Assembly (NCBI GenBank): GCA_024401535.1 | Contig: JAKSKX010000001.1 | Location: 186,001 to 250,000 of the forward strand | Source of the DNA: Paludibacteraceae bacterium | Lineage (GTDB): Bacteria; Bacteroidota; Bacteroidia; Bacteroidales; Paludibacteraceae | Reading direction: 5' to 3' | DNA: 64,000 bases | The notes under the pieces: model-generated | Seen by the model: the letters and a program-made list of their open reading frames with translations, nothing else | Databases searched by the model: none | Told to the model about the DNA's origin: nothing | Program-made: the position numbers and the translations under genes | Part shown: in pieces, positions 63,601 through 64,000 of the stretch | Layout of the letters: each line of letters begins with the position of its first letter | Numbering within the stretch: position 1 is the stretch's first letter

Positions 63601-64000
63601 GTTTCGAATACTTCTCTTGCTGCCTCAAGAGCAGCTTTTGTGTTCAAAGTATCGAAAATAGTTTCCATAAGCAGGACATCCACTCCTCCGTCAATTAGGG
63701 CGGCTATTTGCTCCTTATATGCATTTTTGAATTCATCGAAGTCAACATCTCGTTGTGCAGGATTGTCAACATCTTGGGACATCGAAGCTGTTTTGCTAGT
63801 TGGGCCTATACTTCCTGCGACAAATCTTGGTCTGTCCGGAGTAATCTGTGACATCTTGTCAGCTTCAGCTCTGGCAAGCTGCGCAGAGATGTAATTATAT
63901 TCTCTAACTCGATCTTCGCACTTATATTCAGCCTGAGATATACGTTGGGCACTAAATGTGTTAGTACTAATAATATCTGCTCCTGCTTCAAGATAAAGGC
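60690..64000 (-). CDS. metH: Cobalamin-dependent methionine synthase (5' end outside window)
   Basis: Transfers a methyl group from methyltetrahydrofolate to homocysteine through B12. About 1102 codons are inside the window; the start is beyond 64000. The in-frame sequence continues past the internal ATG at 63854 (EAGADIISTNTFSAQRISQ). The homocysteine domain has the zinc ligands in GGCCGSSP. The folate domain (from FMNVGERCNVAGSKKF), the B12 domain with GDVHDIGKNI (lower-ligand His) and the C-terminal activation domain (RPAIGYPSLPSQKE) follow in order. It is a complete domain set, so a normal MetH. Confidence 0.96.
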   Translation of the reverse strand, partial: LYLEAGADIISTNTFSAQRISQAEYKCEDRVREYNYISAQLARAEADKMSQITPDRPRFVAGSIGPTSKTASMSQDVDNPAQRDVDFDEFKNAYKEQIAALIDGGVDVLLMETIFDTLNTKAALEAAREVFETLGKKIPVMLSVTIADAAGRMLSGQTIEAFILSVKHYINDIVISIGLNCSFGARDMQPFLEKIKETVPCYVSAHPNAGFPDVDGNYSESPELMAEAVKEFLEKGLVNIIGGCCGSSPEHISKINQLVQNYAPVLPTDKNNDQWLAGLDTFTPEPGKFMNVGERCNVAGSKKFLRLISEKNYDEALSIARKQVRDGAHIIDVNMDDGMLDAEAEMVTFLRLMASDPEIARLPWMIDSSRFNVIESALKNCQGKCIVNSLSLKEGEAIFLEKAEKIRKSGAALVVMAFDENGQATTYDSKISICKRAYDLLTTKLNFPPEDIIFDPNILTIGTGIAEHALYGIDFIRATEWIHNNLPHAKVSGGVSNLSFAFRGNNYLRETIHSVFLHHAQMVGMDMGIVNPSTKINYEDIPSELRHAIEDLIFNRSEDAVEQLLTVAQSVESKKEDKKQDNTPKVELSVEEKIAEALRLGESAGLEQMLAEAKEKYPSVAAIVEGPLMDGMQKVGDLFAAGKMFLPQVVKTARTMKEAVNILMPPQEQGSTQNNDLPKYLFATVKGDVHDIGKNIAGVVLSCNGFNVIDLGVMVPAETIVETAIKKNVDFIGLSGLITPSLEEMRITAAALKKAGVNKPIFIGGATTSAIHTAAKIAPEYDGPVFWVHDAAQNPVIASQLMSSERNHTIACLKFEQEQLRQQLEKKQVTETNNETLIEHRKKIDFNRTTPCAPSYLGERVIDNINICDIIPYINWIYFYHLWGVKQGTPEAEDVYNDALQVLETIKDRHTMRAIVSFHEANGTESGINAVGSNGVVCINTPRQQKLNDKCEAISLCDFVAPSPQNDHIGVFAITISESFIKEIEELKANNDQYKALLLQSIADRLAEASSEFVHEKVRKELWGYAKDEDLSIKEMFKAHYKGIRPAIGYPSLPSQKEMFNLAKLIDFSKIGITLTENGAMYPQASVSGIYIANEESEYFYI

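Noticed and set aside
1-64000. tRNA or rRNA genes
   Set aside because: All gaps over 200 bases were read on both strands and no cloverleaf-like or rRNA sequence was recognised; short tRNAs could still be missed by eye.

Overview
The window looks like a chromosome segment of an anaerobic Bacteroidales bacterium (Bacteroides/Prevotella type). The evidence is direct: many genes are preceded by the Bacteroidota promoter pattern (TTTG or TTG, about 19-21 bases, then TAnnTTTG). There is a SusD-type lipoprotein, DUF4301 and DUF6261 proteins, a sodium-pumping oadGAB decarboxylase, superoxide reductase and menaquinone biosynthesis, all typical of the group. No rRNA or tRNA gene was seen.

Layout. 1-8.9 kb: a putative outer-membrane barrel protein and a TPR protein, an 850-base non-coding stretch with a candidate minus-strand RNA, a DUF6261 protein, CCA-adding enzyme, an orphan SusD lipoprotein and the GTPase ObgE. 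8.9-15.1 kb: lipoproteins, an MFS transporter, a metallo-beta-lactamase-fold hydrolase, then menF-menD. 15.2-22.4 kb: a gene remnant, a small Cys-rich membrane protein and a minus-strand branched-chain amino acid operon (leuA, a fused leuC-leuD, a citramalate-synthase-like gene, leuB). That operon has a good promoter, a 19-residue leader peptide rich in Leu and Ile codons, and a terminator-like hairpin: a transcription attenuator. 22.45-29 kb: an accessory island. It holds a GC-rich hairpin belt resembling a conjugative-element remnant, a mosaic array of small acidic ORFs joined by near-identical leader repeats, two tandem secreted paralogs, and a type II restriction-modification pair (C5 methyltransferase plus NgoBV-like endonuclease). 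29-37 kb: superoxide reductase divergent from an AraC regulator, menB-menC-menE, a lipoprotein, a GH-A-type glycosidase with CBM6, and a hotdog thioesterase. 37-42.4 kb: oadG-oadA-oadB and DUF4301. 42.4-49.4 kb: a frameshifted gene, a small basic protein, lepA, a large TPR protein, an XRE regulator, a 1-kb very AT-rich gap and a Nudix hydrolase. 49.5-60.4 kb: dnaX, an ABC-F ATPase and a compact run of RNA-modification and housekeeping genes (rlmB, a RluA-type synthase, YgiQ, phosphoesterase, rsmE, TetR). 60.7-64 kb: metH on the minus strand, cut by the window end.

How it fits together. MenF-MenD and MenB-C-E are successive parts of one menaquinone pathway, separated here by the amino-acid operon and the island. 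LeuA and the citramalate synthase feed the shared LeuCD and LeuB enzymes for leucine and isoleucine synthesis, which matches the mixed Leu/Ile leader peptide. The most unusual parts are the repeat-joined cassette array (23.1-25.4 kb), the LeuCD fusion with its attenuator, and the structured non-coding region at 2.5-3.0 kb. Family names come from recognised motifs and memory; no database search was run.
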